NCBI RefSeq assembly: GCF_958979055.1
Contig: NC_084890.1
Location: 32,781,116 to 32,845,115, forward strand
Reading direction: 5' to 3'
Origin: Alnus glutinosa
Lineage: Eukaryota > Streptophyta > Magnoliopsida > Fagales > Betulaceae
Length of the DNA stretch: 64,000 bases
Part shown: positions 1-11,253 of the stretch, piece by piece
How positions within the stretch are numbered: the first letter of the stretch is position 1
Layout: every line of letters starts with the position of its first letter
The notes under the pieces: generated by a model
The model's database searches: none
What the model was told of the DNA's origin: nothing
The model's input: the letters and a program-made list of their open reading frames with translations, nothing else
Made by a program: the position numbers and the translations under genes

Positions 1-2358
1 GATGCGGTTAATATGCTCCCTTCCTTGGTGGAGTTGCACCTAGTTAATTGTGGACTTGTTAGTCTTCCTCAATCTATTTCCTCCATCAACTTCACATTGC
101 TTTCAGTGCTTGATCTCTCTTCCAACAGTTTTAACTCCTTCATACCTCACTGGTTGTCAAATGTGAGTGGCCTTTCAACAATCAATCTTGATTCCAGTTC
201 GCTTAGAGGTGCTATTCCAATTGGTCTGGGACATCTAACCAGCTTGCGCATCTTGGATATAGCTGGCAACCATTTTACTGGAAAGATTCCGAGCTCATTT
301 GCCAACCTTTGCAATTTGCAAACATTATATCTGCGGAGCAACAATATAAGTGGGGAGATAACCGAGTTTGTGAACGGCTTGTCTCAATGTTCCAACAGTA
401 GCATGGAGTATCTAGATTTGAGTAAAAATAGGTTCCTTGGGGGGAAATTGCCCTATTCATTGGGAGGACTCAAGAATTTGAAAACTATTGAATTCCAAGG
501 TTGTTCTTTTTGGGGTTCAATTCCAGATTCTATTGGAAACATGTCTTCATTGCAAACATTTGACCTCTCGAACAATAAAATGAACGGAACAATTCCAGAA
601 AGCATCGGGAAACTGTCAATGCTTGTTTCGTTGAGCCTTGCTCGGAATTCTTGGGAAGGTGTCCTAATTGAAACTCATTTTCAAAATCTCACCCGATTAA
701 AATCTCTTAGCTTGTCTACGAAATTTTCTGCGAAATGGACATTGGTTTTAGATGTCAAACATGATTGGGTTCCTCCTTTTATGCTAACAGAAATTAAATT
801 AGAAAAGATGCAGATCAGCCCAAACTTTCCAGCGTGGCTAAAAACACAAAATGAACTCAAATATCTTTGGCTCAACAATGTTGGCATTTCTGACACCATT
901 CCGCATGACCTTTGGAAGTTTTGCCCAAATGTCACCTCTTGGAGTCTATCCGGGAACAAACTACGTGGACAGGTACCATACTTTCAATTTCACCCTTTGG
1001 CATATTATATTGATTTGAGTTCCAACCACTTAGAGGGTCCACTCCCACTTTTTCCTGGTAATTTGAGTGACATATCTCTCTATAATAATATGTTTTCTGG
1101 ACCTATTCCTGAAAACATAGTGGAGCTACTACCCAAGTTATCTTGGTTGGACCTGTCTTCAAATACAATTATTGGTAGAATTCCCTACTCTATTGGAAAG
1201 CTAAAGGAATTGACATGTCTTATTTTGAGAAACAATTCCCTATCCGGGAAACTACCCCCTCATTGTAAGGATTTACAACAGTTATGGTTGTTGGACTTGT
1301 CAGAGAACAATATATCCGGTAATGTTCCCAGTTCAATGCGACATCTGGGTTCATTAGGGGTATTATCATTGGGCCAAAATCGTCTTGAAGGAGAGCTTCC
1401 CTCTTTCTTTAGAAACTATGGAAACTTGCAAACCCTTGATCTTGGAGGAAACAAATTCTCTGGAAAACTTCCAACATGGATAGGAGAAAGTCTACCATAT
1501 ATATTGAGGTTAAGCCTAAGGTCCAACTTGTTTTATGGGAACATACCTCAACAATTATGCCTTCTTTCAGGTTTTCGAATCCTAGACCTTGCACACAATG
1601 AATTTTCAGGAGCAATCCCTCAATGTTTAGGAAGCTTCAGCAATGATAAAAATAGTGAAATTCCATATGGTGAGCAAATGATGCTGGTTTCAAAAGGAAG
1701 AGAATATCTATACGATGATCCAATCCTTTATCTTGTTCATTCAATAGACCTTTCGGGTAACAACCTATCAGGAGAAATACCTGATAATATAACAAGCATC
1801 TCGAAATTGGTCAGTTTGAATTTATCAATGAACCATCTGTCTGGCAGAATTCCTAAAAAAATCGGGAATTTACACATGTTAGAATCACTTGATCTCTCAA
1901 TGAATGAGCTATCTGGTCCTATTCCTAAAAGCTTGTCTTCTTTGAACTTCTTAAGTCGCTTGAATTTGTCATTCAACAACTTGTTTGGAAAGATTCCAAA
2001 TGGGAATCAACTTCAAACACTTCATGACTCTTCTATCTACGAAAGTAATGCTTTACTCTGTGGACCTCCTCTTTCGACCAAGTGTTCAGAAGACGAAATT
2101 AGACCGAGAGTAAAACCAAATGGTGGTAATAGAGTAGCCAACAAAAATGGAAACGGAATTGAGTCAATCTCGTTCTACATTAGCATGGCAGCTGGATTTA
2201 TTGTTGGATTTTGGGGAGTTTGTGGAACACTGATTATCAAAACTTCATGGAGACAAGCTTACTTCAGAAGCTTTGATAAATTGAAAGACAAGATTGTTGT
2301 GCTCGTTATGATCAAAATTGTTCACTTGCAACGGAAGTTCAAGTCGGAGAGAAGTTGA
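1..2358 (+). CDS. LRR receptor-like protein (EIX2/Cf/Ve type), 5' end outside window
   Basis: The frame is open from base 1, and alignment with the complete paralog at 25327 shows that the missing part is the signal peptide, LRR N-cap and first repeats; the first ATG (13) is therefore internal. About 20 plant-type LRRs (LxxLxxLxLxxNxLSGxIP) are visible. They are interrupted by an island with GREYLY near 1690-1710, and followed by four more LRRs, a LCGPPL cap near 2053-2070, a charged stretch, and one membrane helix (about 2170-2235) containing the GxxxG pattern AGFIVG. A short basic tail ends at 2358. There is no kinase domain. RLPs of this class sit in the plasma membrane, sense apoplastic ligands and signal through SOBIR1/BAK1 kinases, with GxxxG helping the contact; this is family knowledge. 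The ligand is unknown. The visible frame has no stop, so the gene looks functional. Confidence 0.93.
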   Translation, partial: DAVNMLPSLVELHLVNCGLVSLPQSISSINFTLLSVLDLSSNSFNSFIPHWLSNVSGLSTINLDSSSLRGAIPIGLGHLTSLRILDIAGNHFTGKIPSSFANLCNLQTLYLRSNNISGEITEFVNGLSQCSNSSMEYLDLSKNRFLGGKLPYSLGGLKNLKTIEFQGCSFWGSIPDSIGNMSSLQTFDLSNNKMNGTIPESIGKLSMLVSLSLARNSWEGVLIETHFQNLTRLKSLSLSTKFSAKWTLVLDVKHDWVPPFMLTEIKLEKMQISPNFPAWLKTQNELKYLWLNNVGISDTIPHDLWKFCPNVTSWSLSGNKLRGQVPYFQFHPLAYYIDLSSNHLEGPLPLFPGNLSDISLYNNMFSGPIPENIVELLPKLSWLDLSSNTIIGRIPYSIGKLKELTCLILRNNSLSGKLPPHCKDLQQLWLLDLSENNISGNVPSSMRHLGSLGVLSLGQNRLEGELPSFFRNYGNLQTLDLGGNKFSGKLPTWIGESLPYILRLSLRSNLFYGNIPQQLCLLSGFRILDLAHNEFSGAIPQCLGSFSNDKNSEIPYGEQMMLVSKGREYLYDDPILYLVHSIDLSGNNLSGEIPDNITSISKLVSLNLSMNHLSGRIPKKIGNLHMLESLDLSMNELSGPIPKSLSSLNFLSRLNLSFNNLFGKIPNGNQLQTLHDSSIYESNALLCGPPLSTKCSEDEIRPRVKPNGGNRVANKNGNGIESISFYISMAAGFIVGFWGVCGTLIIKTSWRQAYFRSFDKLKDKIVVLVMIKIVHLQRKFKSERS

Positions 2359-2614
2359 GGCTATAGGCATTGGAGCTTTCCTTAAGATGCATCAATTATG
2401 TATTATAAGTTTTTCATTTTGCTGTAATAATATACGCTCCAATCAAGTGTGTTAATGTCCTATATATGAATTATTTTAGTGTGAGACATTTTTGCTTTTA
2501 TTCCATCCCACCAATCATTTTATCATCATATGAGAAACAAATGATTTTTTAATAGAATTCTTTTTCAACTTTGTTGGTACGACTATTAAAAAAGCTTATA
2601 CTTCTCAAATATTA

Positions 2615-2656
<42 letters not shown>

Positions 2657-3060
2657 CAATTGTATAAATTGGAGTGGAAAAATTTCTTTCAACCTAATTT
2701 GAAGGAAAAACCCCTTCCTTCATCTAGATATAACAAAGGCCGTTTCTATGCATTTTTTTTTTCTTTGTTAATAGGTGTCCAGAGAACCATACAGAAACTT
2801 TACCATGCATAACCAACTTATAGAATTGTAGGTAGGTTGTTTGCTTGGCCTCCCACACCAATTCGTCAATTGTTCCTCTATTCAAGGTAGACCAAAGCAT
2901 GCACATTCTTGGTCGACTTCATCTATTAAATGCAACAATTTCTGCTCAAGTTGGGCTCGCAAACTAGAACCCAAAATAATTAAGTTCTAACAAATGCAAA
3001 ACTTGTATTCAAAATTTATTATCAAACCATCATTTTATTTCCAAACTTTAATTTGAAAAA
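2359..3060 (+). other. 3' flank shared with the other RLP copies
   Basis: The sequence after the stop resembles the region after the complete RLP (28561-28930) and the start of the flank after the second pseudogene (19134-19240). Shared landmarks are a TTATAAGTTTTT..TTGCTGTAATAATATA stretch and, further on, AAGTTCTAACAAATGCA. The duplicated unit therefore included the 3' UTR and several hundred bases downstream. Confidence 0.7.
2617..2655. repeat. (AT)n microsatellite
   Basis: This is an uninterrupted AT dinucleotide run of about 39 bases in the 3' flank of the first RLP. Confidence 0.95.
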
Positions 3061-3086
3061 GTCAAGCCAAAATTACAAGGATTGAT

Positions 3087-3240
3087 AAATGATATAAATC
3101 CATCTCCTACATATCTCATCTTCAAATTCATCATTGGATTTATGGGACACACATTGGATCCCACAAATTTAATGGTAGATTTAAAACTTGGTTGTATGGA
3201 GATGTGTAGGAGATATGTAGGTGATGTATGTGTATCATTT
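3087..3240. mobile_element. Short quasi-palindromic MITE
   Basis: The left arm starts AAATGATA and contains CTACATATCTC. The right arm is its imperfect complement, GAGATATG..TAGGTGATG, ending GTATCATTT. The element is about 155 bp and almost entirely stem, so both strands translate to similar peptides (SPTYL and RYVGD in each). It has no coding role. No clean target-site duplication was identified. Confidence 0.6.
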
Positions 3241-3300
3241 TTCCTATATTTACATTTATATAATTTATCTATTATAGAACTAGCTACTTGCCAAATCACT

Positions 3301-3915
3301 TTTTAATAATCAAGATTTAACACCAAATATGCAACTCATAATCAAAGTAATATATCTTTGAAATTTAGCGATGATCTAATGTTAATTATTATTCTGCATA
3401 TGCATACAACAAATACACAAAGATATATACATTTGCATTATATCGAGGCAACTGATAACCTATCCGCAGCACATCAATTCGTCAAGCAAAATTTCAGAGA
3501 GATCATCCCTTTACGCAAGAGACCATCACATTCCAGATTACAATATACCAAGCAACTGAAAAGTTTAACAAATTTTAGCGATAATAATAGGTGAAGCTGT
3601 TATTTATAAATCCTAGCAGTAATTGAATTCGTCCTTGGATGGTTCTCATTTAAATTTCAAAGAATTACAAAAACTCGAGGGCATACTCCAGACAAGACCA
3701 ACAACCAAGCAGGAAAAACTTGAACTATAACAAAATCATGACAGAAAACAGAGGAAAAGCAAAGCCCTACTAGCTAAATAAACTGAGCTATTAAATCCAA
3801 AACCAAGCATGCCTTGAACAAATAACAAAACCCCATTTTATTTTTTCATTCAATCATATTAAAATATAAAAATCAATTTTTATTCACAACTTTAAAATAT
3901 TAATATAAAATATTT
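3301..3915. other. Spacer with nothing recognised
   Basis: This is AT-rich sequence with one short open frame (3358-3594). The frame has no recognisable motif and is not supported by any repeat or splice context. Confidence 0.6.
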
Positions 3916-3923
3916 TTAAAAAA

Positions 3924-4291
3924 GGGTTAAATATATAAAAGCCCCCCAAACTACCACCCTTTCTCCGGATGGCCCCCCAAACTACCAATGCTTAGATTAT
4001 GGCCCCCCAAACTACCACTTTTTGATTTTTTGGCCCCATCCGTCTATTTATGCCGTTAATTCTAACGGAAATTGGACAAAAACCCGAAAATACCCCTCCC
4101 TTAACCGTGAGAATTTCAAAGTGTAGGAGGGGTATTTTCGGAATTCTGTTTAAAATTAACGGCATAAATGAACGGATGGGGCCAAAAAATCAGAAAGTGG
4201 TAGTTTGGGGGGCCAGAATCTAAGCATTGGTAGTTTGGGGGGCCATCCGGAGAAAGGGTGGTAGTTTGGGGGGCTTTTATATATTTAACCC
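3924..4291. mobile_element. Foldback MITE with CCCCCCAAACTACCA arms
   Basis: The left end GGGTTAAATATATAAAAG is the exact complement of the right end CTTTTATATATTTAACCC. Each arm contains three spaced copies of CCCCCAAACTACCA or its complement, and then a match around CCGTTAATTCTAACGG in the core. The flanks show an 8-base direct repeat TTAAAAAA (3916-3923 and 4292-4299). It has no coding capacity. The superfamily (hAT- or Mutator-like) is uncertain because the duplicated sequence is low complexity. Confidence 0.85.
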
Positions 4292-4324
4292 TTAAAAAAA
4301 TTAACCTAATAATTTGAGTTTCAG

Positions 4325-4615
4325 CAGTGGTCTGGCGGAGGCTTGTCGGTAGTTCGGTGATGGTCATCGGTGGCCGACGGTGGCCTGATGGTGGTTCGAC
4401 GGTGGTCCGAGTGTGGTTTAGGGTGGCTTGGCAGTGGTCCGTCAATGGCTCGGTGGTGGTTCAGGGTCGCTCGGTGGTGGCTTAGGAGTGGTACGAGGTG
4501 TCTTTGTGTTGATCTGACGGTGGTTCGAAGGTGGCTCAGTGGTGGTCTAGAGTGGCTTGGTGGTGACCCGGTGGTAGTCTTAGGGTGGCGTGGTGGTGGT
4601 CCAGCTGGGTTCCAG
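4325..4615 (+). repeat. G-rich degenerate minisatellite
   Basis: About 290 bases are made of imperfect units of roughly 10-12 bases resembling GGTGGTCCGA and GGTGGCTCGG. G strongly exceeds C on the plus strand. The overlapping open frames on both strands are products of this repeat and not genes. Confidence 0.75.
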
Positions 4616-5245
4616 TGATAGTTCAATGATTTGAGAAAGAGAAACTCAAACTTGTAAAATAATTTACAAAATTTAAAAATGGAAATCATTTTCCAAAATT
4701 GAATAAGCTTTTTTGCTTAAACCAAAATTATTTTCGGCTTGAGTATTATTTTCTTTTTCACGAAATACCGGAAAATACGGAAAATATTTTTCAAAAAGCA
4801 TTATACGTTAAAACAAACAGAGCATTAATTTTTTAAATTGATGAAAAGTTTCAGGAAACTGCAGCTAGTGCTCTAAAAGAAAGAATGTTGGAGACAGTAG
4901 AAGAGATTTGCCAATTTTGGAATATGTTGCGATGCTGTAGAGCTAGAGTACTGACAATCTCCGAGTCACCTTCCAAGGAGAACCGAGAGTGAAAATTAAT
5001 CTGCATATGCTTCACCTTGATTTGGGTCGCAAGAGGGGCTGATGAGTGACCCTCTTGATTTCTACATACCGTAGCTTAGGCTGAGAAGGAGGTCTGGATG
5101 GCAATGTCATAGTTTATTTTGAAATTATTGGTGGCAAGGGGAAACCATTTCTCATGGGAATTGAATGAATTCTCATCAATTAAATTGTTCCTTTTATGAC
5201 AATGTGGTCACCCTTAAAAGCTGTTGCTAAATATATATTGTCTTT
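4616..5245. other. Spacer, possible transposon remnant
   Basis: The start (4620-4830) resembles the AT-rich end of a non-autonomous element, with ACGTTAAAACAAACAGAGCA near 4806. The remainder contains nothing I can assign. Confidence 0.4.
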
Positions 5246-5305
5246 GCAACTTATATTGATTTGAGTTTCAACATCTTAGAGGGTGCACTTCCACATGTTT
5301 CATTT
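5246..5305 (+). pseudogene. Isolated RLP fragment
   Basis: About 60 bases match the LRR segment that reads YIDLSSNHLEGPLPLF in the intact genes (for example 1003-1050), with substitutions. It is followed by upstream-module sequence, not by the rest of the gene. The same LRR segment starts again at 5886, so this is a leftover from a broken tandem duplication. Confidence 0.65.
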
Positions 5306-5439
5306 GAATGGATGGGACAAATTGATAGAGAATATGTTTAAAGAAAACATGTCACTCTTATATATAAATTATTAAAAATTTCTCACAAATCGATTTATAA
5401 AAAATTTATATTCATCATAAATGGAACTTACGTGCAATT

Positions 5440-5800
5440 TATGAATAGACGACTCCAAGCATGGAGTCTTAATTTGCATTGAGATAAACTCTCAATCACA
5501 AATTAATTGGACGGAAATTACATCAACTTTTGGATTTATTGTGGATGAATCATGAATGAAGGAGTGGATACCCAGAAATTCCATATATACCGGTATTATT
5601 GTCCCATCACGACATTAATTAAATGACTTTATCAATTATATGTACGATGACTTGAGCTAGGAGTCTTGGTATTGAGATAAACTTCCAAACCCAATGTACA
5701 CCCCCGGGATAACAATCTTGACTTCTTTTATTTTTTATGGTCTGTAGTCTTTGCATGCAATGAGGTAAAATTCCAAACTCAAAGTGGACGCATTCAGAAC
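5440..5800 (+). repeat. RLP upstream module, copy 1
   Basis: This stretch contains GACTCCAAGCATGGAGTCTT (5450), a diverged second copy (GGAGTCTTGGTATTGAGATA, about 5669-5688) and ATTCCAAACTCAAAGTGGAC (about 5770). The same motifs recur in order at 20790-21090, 22770-22890, 23340-23390, 24000-24100 and 24610-24930, always upstream of or between RLP copies. Confidence 0.65.
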
Positions 5801-5885
5801 AATCGCATCACAAAGTTGAATAAATACAAGGACTCGTAAAATTTTTTAATTAAAAAAAAATAAAAAAATCAAATGGTGACTCGGC

Positions 5886-6787
5886 ATATTATTTTGACTT
5901 GAGTTCCAACAAGTTAGACGGCCCACTCCCACTCTATCCTGGTAATTTGAGATACATAAGTCTCAATCATAATATGTTTTCTAGACCTATTCCTGGAAAC
6001 ATAAGGGAGCTATTGCCCAAGTAACATTCGTTGGACCTGTCTTCAAATTCAATTACTGGAAAAATTACCCATTCTATTGGAATGTTAAAGGAATTGAAAA
6101 TTTTTGTTTTGAAAAACAATTCGCTATCTGGGAAACTACCCCCTCATTGGAAGGATTTAGATCAGTACTTAATGGTCTTGGACTTAGCAAAGAATAATAT
6201 ATTCGGAAATGTTCCAAGTTCAATGCGACATTTGAGTTCATTGTATATATGCAATATCATTTAACTAAAATAATCTAGAAGGAGAGCTTCCCTCTTTCTT
6301 TAGAATTTATAGAGGCTTGTAAAGTATTGATCTTGAAAGGAACAAATTCTTTGGAAAACTTCCAGCATGGATAGGAAAAAGTCAGCCATCTTTATTGATG
6401 TTAAACCTAAGGTCCAATTTCTTTCACGGGGACATACCTCAAGAGTTGTGTAATCTTTCAAAACTTTGGATCCTAGACCTTGCCCACAATTATTTTTCAG
6501 GAGAAATCCTTCAATGTTTAGGAAACTTGTATAGAGATGATGGTTATGATGGAGTTGGCTATGGTAATTCACAAATGTCGTTGGTTTCGGAAGGAAGAGA
6601 ATGCCTATATGGTATGTCTATTTATAATCTTATCTATTCTTTAGAACTTTCGCATAACAATCTATCAGGAGAAATACTTGATAGTATAACAAGCCTCTTA
6701 AGATTGGTTATCATGAATTTATCAATGAATCATTTGGCTAGAAGAATTCCTGAAAAAATTTAAAATTTAAACCAATTACAATCACTT
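5886..6787 (+). pseudogene. RLP pseudogene 1, cut by a CACTA element
   Basis: Homology to the intact RLPs begins inside an LRR (YFDLSSNKLDGPLPL) and runs through the following repeats and the island (SLVSEGRECLYG near 6575-6615) into the next LRRs. It stops abruptly at 6787 where a CACTA terminus begins. The reading frame is interrupted: AAGTTATCT of the intact gene is AAGTAACAT here (stop at about 6022), there is a stop after CNII near 6264, a disruption before 6395 and a stop at 6764. Two stretches remain open (6031-6264 and 6395-6763). Neither the N-terminal half nor the membrane segment is present. Confidence 0.88.
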
Positions 6788-7160
6788 CACTACCAAAAAA
6801 TAAGGGAATTATTGACGGTTTTTTTATAGACGATTTAAAAAACCGTCTATAAAAAAAAAATTCTGGACTTTTTTGTTTAAACCGTCGGGAAAAAAAATAT
6901 ACAGACGGTTTACTAAAACCGTCCTTAAAAATACAGACAGTTTTATTAAAACCGTCCGAAATTATATAATTACAGACGATTTTTTAAAACCGTTTGTAAA
7001 AATATATTGACGGTTTTAAAATAACTGTCCGGAATTTCTAAAAATAGTATAGACGGTTTTTTGAAACCGTCCGAAATTTCTAATTACGGACGATTTTTTA
7101 ACTTTTTTTTAAAAACTGTCTATAATATTTATAGACGGTTTTAAAATAACCGTCGAAGCC
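6788..7160 (+). mobile_element. CACTA (En/Spm-type) transposon left end with subterminal repeats
   Basis: The terminus CACTACCAAAAAATAAGG fits the CACTA family end. It is followed by about 370 bases holding roughly 18 short motifs of the form GACGGTTTT or AAAACCGTC, arranged as about nine inverted pairs. In autonomous members such subterminal repeats bind the element's own transposition protein. No matching right end (..GGTAGTG) was found nearby, so the element is partial, very long, or rearranged. Confidence 0.82.
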
Positions 7161-7570
7161 CTAGATCTAAATAGGGAAAAACGCAGCTAGCTCATCGATC
7201 TGCACGTACAGAGCTCGATCACCAGCTGAAAAGAACATCCACTCTCTCCCTCTCAGAGTCTCTCTCACACCCGGCCGCCGCCAGCACTCTCTCCCTTCTC
7301 CGGTGCTATCTCCGTCCGTCGGCGCTCTCTCCCTCTGCCGGCGCTCTTTGCCTCCGCCGGCTCTCTCTCTCGCTAGCTCAGCTAGCTTGTACCTTGATCC
7401 ATCCGGCCTCTACCTCTGGAAGTCAAACCTGGCTAGCCTAGCTTCCTCATCTTCTCCGGAGACGCCCCCAAACGTCTCAGCTATCCCAGGAGCCATACAT
7501 TGCCTCCCTTTCCCGATGCCCGATTTAAAGGTTGGTGTTTTTTTTTTCCCTTCAACTTCGTGTTAAAAAT
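7161..7570 (+). other. Leader/first-exon-like block behind the CACTA end
   Basis: GC and CT content rises sharply, with many CTCTC stretches and an open frame from 7303 to 7566 rich in Ser, Pro and Leu. A splice-donor-like AAAG/GTTGG lies near 7528. The layout resembles the promoter and first exon that follow the subterminal repeats of CACTA elements, or a captured host leader. No protein family is recognisable. Confidence 0.4.
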
Positions 7571-7961
7571 TATCTCTTTACTTTTCAACTAAAATTGATG
7601 TAATTTTCCTTTGATTTCTGTTGAATCGATTGGGTCCTCTTTGGTTCAAACCGATTGGGTTATGGTTCTAGGTTGTGAATGGCCAATTGGCCCTTTGATG
7701 CTCAAGTTTGGTAATTTTTGGGGGTTGGCCGTATGATATATGTGTTGAAATGGAGATTTATTTTTAGGGTTTTGAAGGGGTGGCCGAATGGTATTGTTTT
7801 CTTGGGGTTTTGATTTTCAGTGCTTTGATGTGGTGATTATGGTCTTGCCGTGTTCTAGGTTGTGATGGTTTTACAATTTTGCAAGAAAAATTAAAATATG
7901 AAAATCCAATACCACTTGTAATATGAAATTAATGAATATTGATGATGTGAACATTATAAAA
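7571..7961. other. Spacer or intron-like sequence
   Basis: This T-rich plus-strand sequence resembles a plant intron following the donor-like site near 7528. Nothing else is recognisable. Confidence 0.3.
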
Positions 7962-8614
7962 TTATAAAATTTGAAGCTTGTACAATCTTCTCACTGTAGT
8001 TGGAATAGGTCCAGCTAATTCATTTACAATTAGGGACAAAGCCATCAATTTGCTTAAATTGCCTATATCTCTAGGAATGCTTCCCTTGATATTGCAATTA
8101 TCAATGTAAAGTGTTTCAAGAGAAGTGGAGAGATTTCCAATGGAACTAGGAAGGATGTCATTCAGAGGATTATCTGACAAAACTAAAAGTCTTAGATATG
8201 CCAAATTTAACAAGGAAGAGAAAAAGCTGAATTCTGGAGTAGAAGATTCAATGGTCAAATTATTTCCTGCTAGGTTGAGCACCTGGAGGAGCCTTAAATT
8301 ACCAAGTGATTTAGGAATTATGCCCGAGAATGAATTGTCGTCAATATCTAGTTTAGTGAGTTGTGAAGCATTGGAGATGGAATTGGGTATTGTTCCACTC
8401 AGATTGTTTTCTTCAAGAACAAGATGCTGAAGATTTGGTAGAAATAGGCCTAGATTTGATGGAAGATGGCCTAAGAGGTTATTGTAATACATATAAGCTT
8501 TTTGAAGTGTTGAGCTATTAAAGATCTCAAATGGAATTGGACCAGTAAACTTGTTGCCATCAATAGCAAATATCTCAAGGTTTTGTAGATTACCAATTTC
8601 ACTTGGTATTGCAC
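7962..8614 (-). pseudogene. Fragment of an LRR receptor kinase (Xa21/EFR-like, subfamily XII)
   Basis: About 217 codons of uninterrupted LRRs read on the minus strand, with units such as GAIPSEIGNLQNLEIF, GHLPSNLGLFLPNLQHL and DILPSSIGNLSTSLETLYI. This LRR style (SNLG..LPNL, SSIGNLSTSL) is typical of Xa21/EFR/FLS2-related kinases and differs from the neighbouring RLPs. The frame ends at a stop after LYKLQIL, and homology stops near 8614. There is no signal peptide, membrane segment or kinase, so this is a fragment. It lies between a CACTA end and an LTR element and may have been carried there. Confidence 0.75.
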
Positions 8615-8819
8615 CTGTCATAATATGAACAACCATATACATTATTTTTCAAAATAAAAAATAATGTGGTTTAAAGAAATCAGACATTCAAGTGAAACGA
8701 TGTCTAAAAAATAAAGCAAAACTTTAAATTAAGAGCTAATTCATAAAAAAAGCCACTCTCCCACTATCCTCCTTTCACAAATAAGCTATGCGAAAAAATA
8801 TTGTCAGCTTTCTATTAGT

Positions 8820-8824
8820 GTGAA
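8820..8824. repeat. Target-site duplication (left), GTGAA
   Basis: GTGAA directly precedes the left LTR and is repeated exactly after the right LTR at 17232-17236. This marks a single intact insertion. Confidence 0.9.
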
Positions 8825-11202
8825 TGTGAAGACCAAGAAAAATTAATAGGAATTTAGCATTTGATAAATTGTATTTATTAAATAATGAGACTAATGATTA
8901 TTATTTTTATTCGATAATATTTATATTATGGAAATATAATAAGTCTAAGATAAAACAATAGAGTTAAAATAAATAATAGAATAAGTCCTAGTGAGCAAAT
9001 AATTAATTATAAGAGTAAGTTTTAATGAAATTGAAATTGATGGGCTAAATAATAGTTTATGATTGATAGAAATATTATAAAATGGGGCCTTAGTGTAATT
9101 TATATAAGTTGGAGGCTTTAAATGAAGGGGATCTCATCCTTGCCACGTGTCACAACTCGATTGGTTGTGGGAGATTTCATCATCTCTTTCCAATCACCCA
9201 CAAAGTGCCACATGCCACCCTTATCATCTTTCTTTTCTCCTCTTCCCCCCCCCCCCCCAACCAACGCACACTTTCTTCTTCTTTCTTCCTTTCTCTTCTA
9301 CTTTTCTCCCTTCCCTCTGTTCTAACCACCCGAACACAGAGTGAGAGACGAGAGAGTGAGATCGGGAGATCAGAGAGAGAGTTGAGAGCAAAGAGAAGAG
9401 ACTGAGAGAGCAGAGCGATTGAGAGTGTGAGAGACCGAGTAAAAGGGAGAGGTCGGGAGAGAAGGAGAGTCAGAGATCGAGAGAGAGATCGGACCTCGAT
9501 CCTCCGGGGGATGACGCCGGTGAAGCAAGGTGGCGCCGACGAGACCAGAGAACGCCGGCGACGCGATCTCCAGTGAGCCTGTGACCCATATGGGTGTGAA
9601 ACCCGTGCAACCCGTGACCCAGTGATCCACGACCCGTGAAACCCGACCCTCTAGAACCAGTTTTCCGGCGATTTCGAGATGATTTCCGGCGACTCCAGGG
9701 TATTTTCGGCGAAGACCCACTGAACCACGAAGACCCATAACCCGAAAGGCCCAGAGACCCGATCCTCCCTGTGTGGTTTTCCAGTGAGTCCTCCGACGAA
9801 CCAGAGTTGATTTCCGGTGGTTCTTGAGCTCCATGTTATTAGGTAATTTTCAAGTGAATTCTTGAATGATCTTAAGCGTTTTGGATTTATAAAATGAAAT
9901 TTTAGGGTTTTTATGGGTTATTGTTTGTGGTTATAATTTTAGGGTAACGATAAACGAAAATAGAAATTGATTTGGGATTTGTTGAGAAACCTAGGGTTTT
10001 ATTGTTATTTGTCTATATTTTTGGAATAACCGAATGGTTATTGGTGTTATACTGAATGGATATTTGGGGTTTAGGGGTTTGATTGTGTTAGATTTCTTGT
10101 TGGCTTTGAGTGGTATGACAGGGTATGGATTTCGGTTTTGGTAGCTTTAGTTGGTTGATTAGCATTGGTGATGTTGATTTTGGTGGCTTTTGTTGGCTAT
10201 GGACCATTGGTTATTAATGGAGAATTTGTAATATTATTTTGATGGAAATCCAAATTTAGGGTTTGATTTAGGGCATATGTGTATGAGTTGTGACTTAGGT
10301 TGGATTCCTTACTTGTATGGATATGTTGATTATGCATTTGTAATGGGCTTTGGTGAAATTCGAATATGGTTTTGGGATGGTAAATTGATGATTATATTAC
10401 CTTATGATTAATGCTTTTTTGTATGTTGTTAATGTTAGATTGTAAATTGATTTTTAGGAGTGTTCTTGGTTGAACCTAAATATGGGTTGGATTGGTAACT
10501 TGATGATATTAGTTTAGGATTAATTGTTAAGGGTTAAGGTTAATGCTCGTGATAGATTTATGGATGTAGTTCTATATGGTGTCTAATGTTTATGGTTGAT
10601 CCTTAGTAGGCCTTAACGACTATGGCCCATTGTATGTAAAGGAGGGGTTTTGATTGATCTTGATGTAAGGTTATGGATGAGTATCACGTGTTGAATGAAC
10701 TATGGCTTGGAGAGGTTATAAAGGGTTGAATATGGTAGAATTAGAATATGAGCTTAGGTGTTTAATTTCCTATAAAGAATGAGTCTTTGGATAATGTAAT
10801 TTTAGTTATGTTAACTTATTATGGATAGTTGATTTGATATTGGTTTTATGACTAATAGAGGAGTTGGTTTTAATACAAAAATGAGGATTTCAAAGTATTT
10901 GTGGAGGAGTTCCGTAGTGGGAGGCTAGATGATGTTTGCATTATGCTATTGATCTTTCTAATGAGATGAGGTTTTGGAGTATTTTTAAAGGGGAAATACG
11001 GTTGAAATTGAGAATAGGATGTTGGGGTGTCTAATAGAATGGTAATGAAATGGGTAAAATGAAGAATTAGTAAAGCGTAACAAGGAAATAAATGGAATAC
11101 ATAATGATTATAGCTTAAGGGACATAACTTATATAAGGAACTACTAAACCAACCTTATGTGTATCATTAGATTAGGTTTAAGCGTTGTGTGTATATGTAT
11201 AA

Positions 11203-11253
<51 letters not shown>

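Noticed and set aside
4116-4689. Overlapping His/Pro/Thr-rich frames on the minus strand
   Set aside because: They are translations of a MITE arm and the G-rich minisatellite.
9370-9834. Minus-strand frame of 154 codons, also present at 15191-15643
   Set aside because: It lies in both LTRs, so its conservation only reflects LTR identity. It has no recognisable domain and lies opposite to the element's transcription.
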